A stretch of 64,000 nt of DNA from JBCBSS01 sp039819065. GTDB taxonomy: Bacteria > Bacteroidota > Bacteroidia > Cytophagales > Cyclobacteriaceae. Shown one piece after another: positions 63,867-64,000 of the stretch. The notes under the pieces were generated by a model. It did not search any database and had not been told where the DNA came from. It saw nothing but the letters and a program-made list of their open reading frames with translations. Position numbers and translations under genes: made by a program. Within the stretch, counting starts at the first letter, position 1. Every line of letters starts with the position of its first letter. The stretch covers positions 30,309-94,308 of the forward strand of contig JBCBSS010000007.1 in the NCBI GenBank assembly GCA_039819065.1, given 5' to 3'.

Positions 63867-64000
63867 GGCTGTCTCAAATGATTAAGAAGAATTCTCCGTG
63901 TATCTGTATTTAATTGGGTGTGGTGTTCAGTAGGTATTGGAAACCAAGGATAATAGCTATGGTTTAAATTTTAACCTTAATACTTTCACTATTGGTTTCC
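63867..64000. repeat. Nested dyad at the right edge
   Basis: GGAAACCAA (63939-63947) and TTGGTTTCC (63992-64000) are exact inverted arms, with a near-palindrome GGTTTAAATTTTAACC at about 63961-63976 between them. The right arm touches the window end, so the true extent is unknown. It lies upstream of the class D beta-lactamase-like gene. Confidence 0.5.

Noticed and set aside
1..64000. tRNA and rRNA genes
   Set aside because: No cloverleaf or conserved T-loop context and no rRNA-like stretch was seen by eye; a covariance-model scan was not possible.

Overview
The window comes from a Bacteroidota chromosome, most likely a marine Cytophagales bacterium of the Roseivirga/Fulvivirga type. This rests on the proteins: TonB-dependent receptors with an N-terminal carboxypeptidase-like domain, an Oar-like receptor, PadR plus prefix-domain FtsX permease pairs, BlaI/BlaR1 lacking a penicillin-binding sensor, and many Asp-box and other propeller proteins. 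Shine-Dalgarno sequences are also weak. The genus is inference. I see no rRNA, tRNA, CRISPR, prophage, plasmid or transposase gene.

Layout. 2-1144 is the 3' part of asnS, followed by a small Cys/His-rich protein. 1952-6433 (minus) holds a glycosyltransferase, an acyl carrier protein and an overlapping NtrC/NtrY-type response regulator and kinase. 6708-9794 carries secreted proteins, the last overlapping lpxH. 9784-13919 is a housekeeping block (lpxH, ftsH, rsfS, divergent birA). 14067-19991 has a large Asp-box propeller protein, a LysE exporter, two tandem paralogous 4-TM proteins and msrA. 20257-24411 is a tightly packed padR / FtsX permease / carboxypeptidase-like-domain operon with a strong inverted repeat upstream. 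24546-28737 has an OPT transporter, a lipoprotein, and an EamA transporter overlapping an Lrp-type regulator whose start codon touches a perfect 15-bp inverted repeat. 29038-39016 has two TonB-dependent receptors, a second Asp-box protein and an M1 metallopeptidase.

The right half holds a Nudix hydrolase and M20 peptidase pair, a membrane MutS-like ATPase, a TerB-like protein, a HEAT/cyclophilin lipoprotein, an AraC regulator, two serine hydrolases, peptidase E, an aldo/keto reductase and a compact blaI-blaR1-hydrolase operon. A methyltransferase, a second padR/FtsX pair and a class D beta-lactamase-like protein follow.

The gene-poor gaps (39.0-40.0, 46.5-47.0, 50.8-51.3, 58.5-59.3 and 62.2-63.1 kb) are rich in palindromic and tandem repeats: two long inverted-repeat elements sharing a core, many GGCTAAAGCC palindromes, a 52-bp tandem repeat, and paired TTGGAGACAACTCCAA elements.

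I did not find one clearly new multi-gene system. The best leads are the regulatory circuits with visible operators (Lrp, PadR, BlaI), the BlaR1-like protein with a non-penicillin-binding C-terminus joined to a two-domain hydrolase, active-site departures in the class D and M20 enzymes, and the intergenic repeat families.
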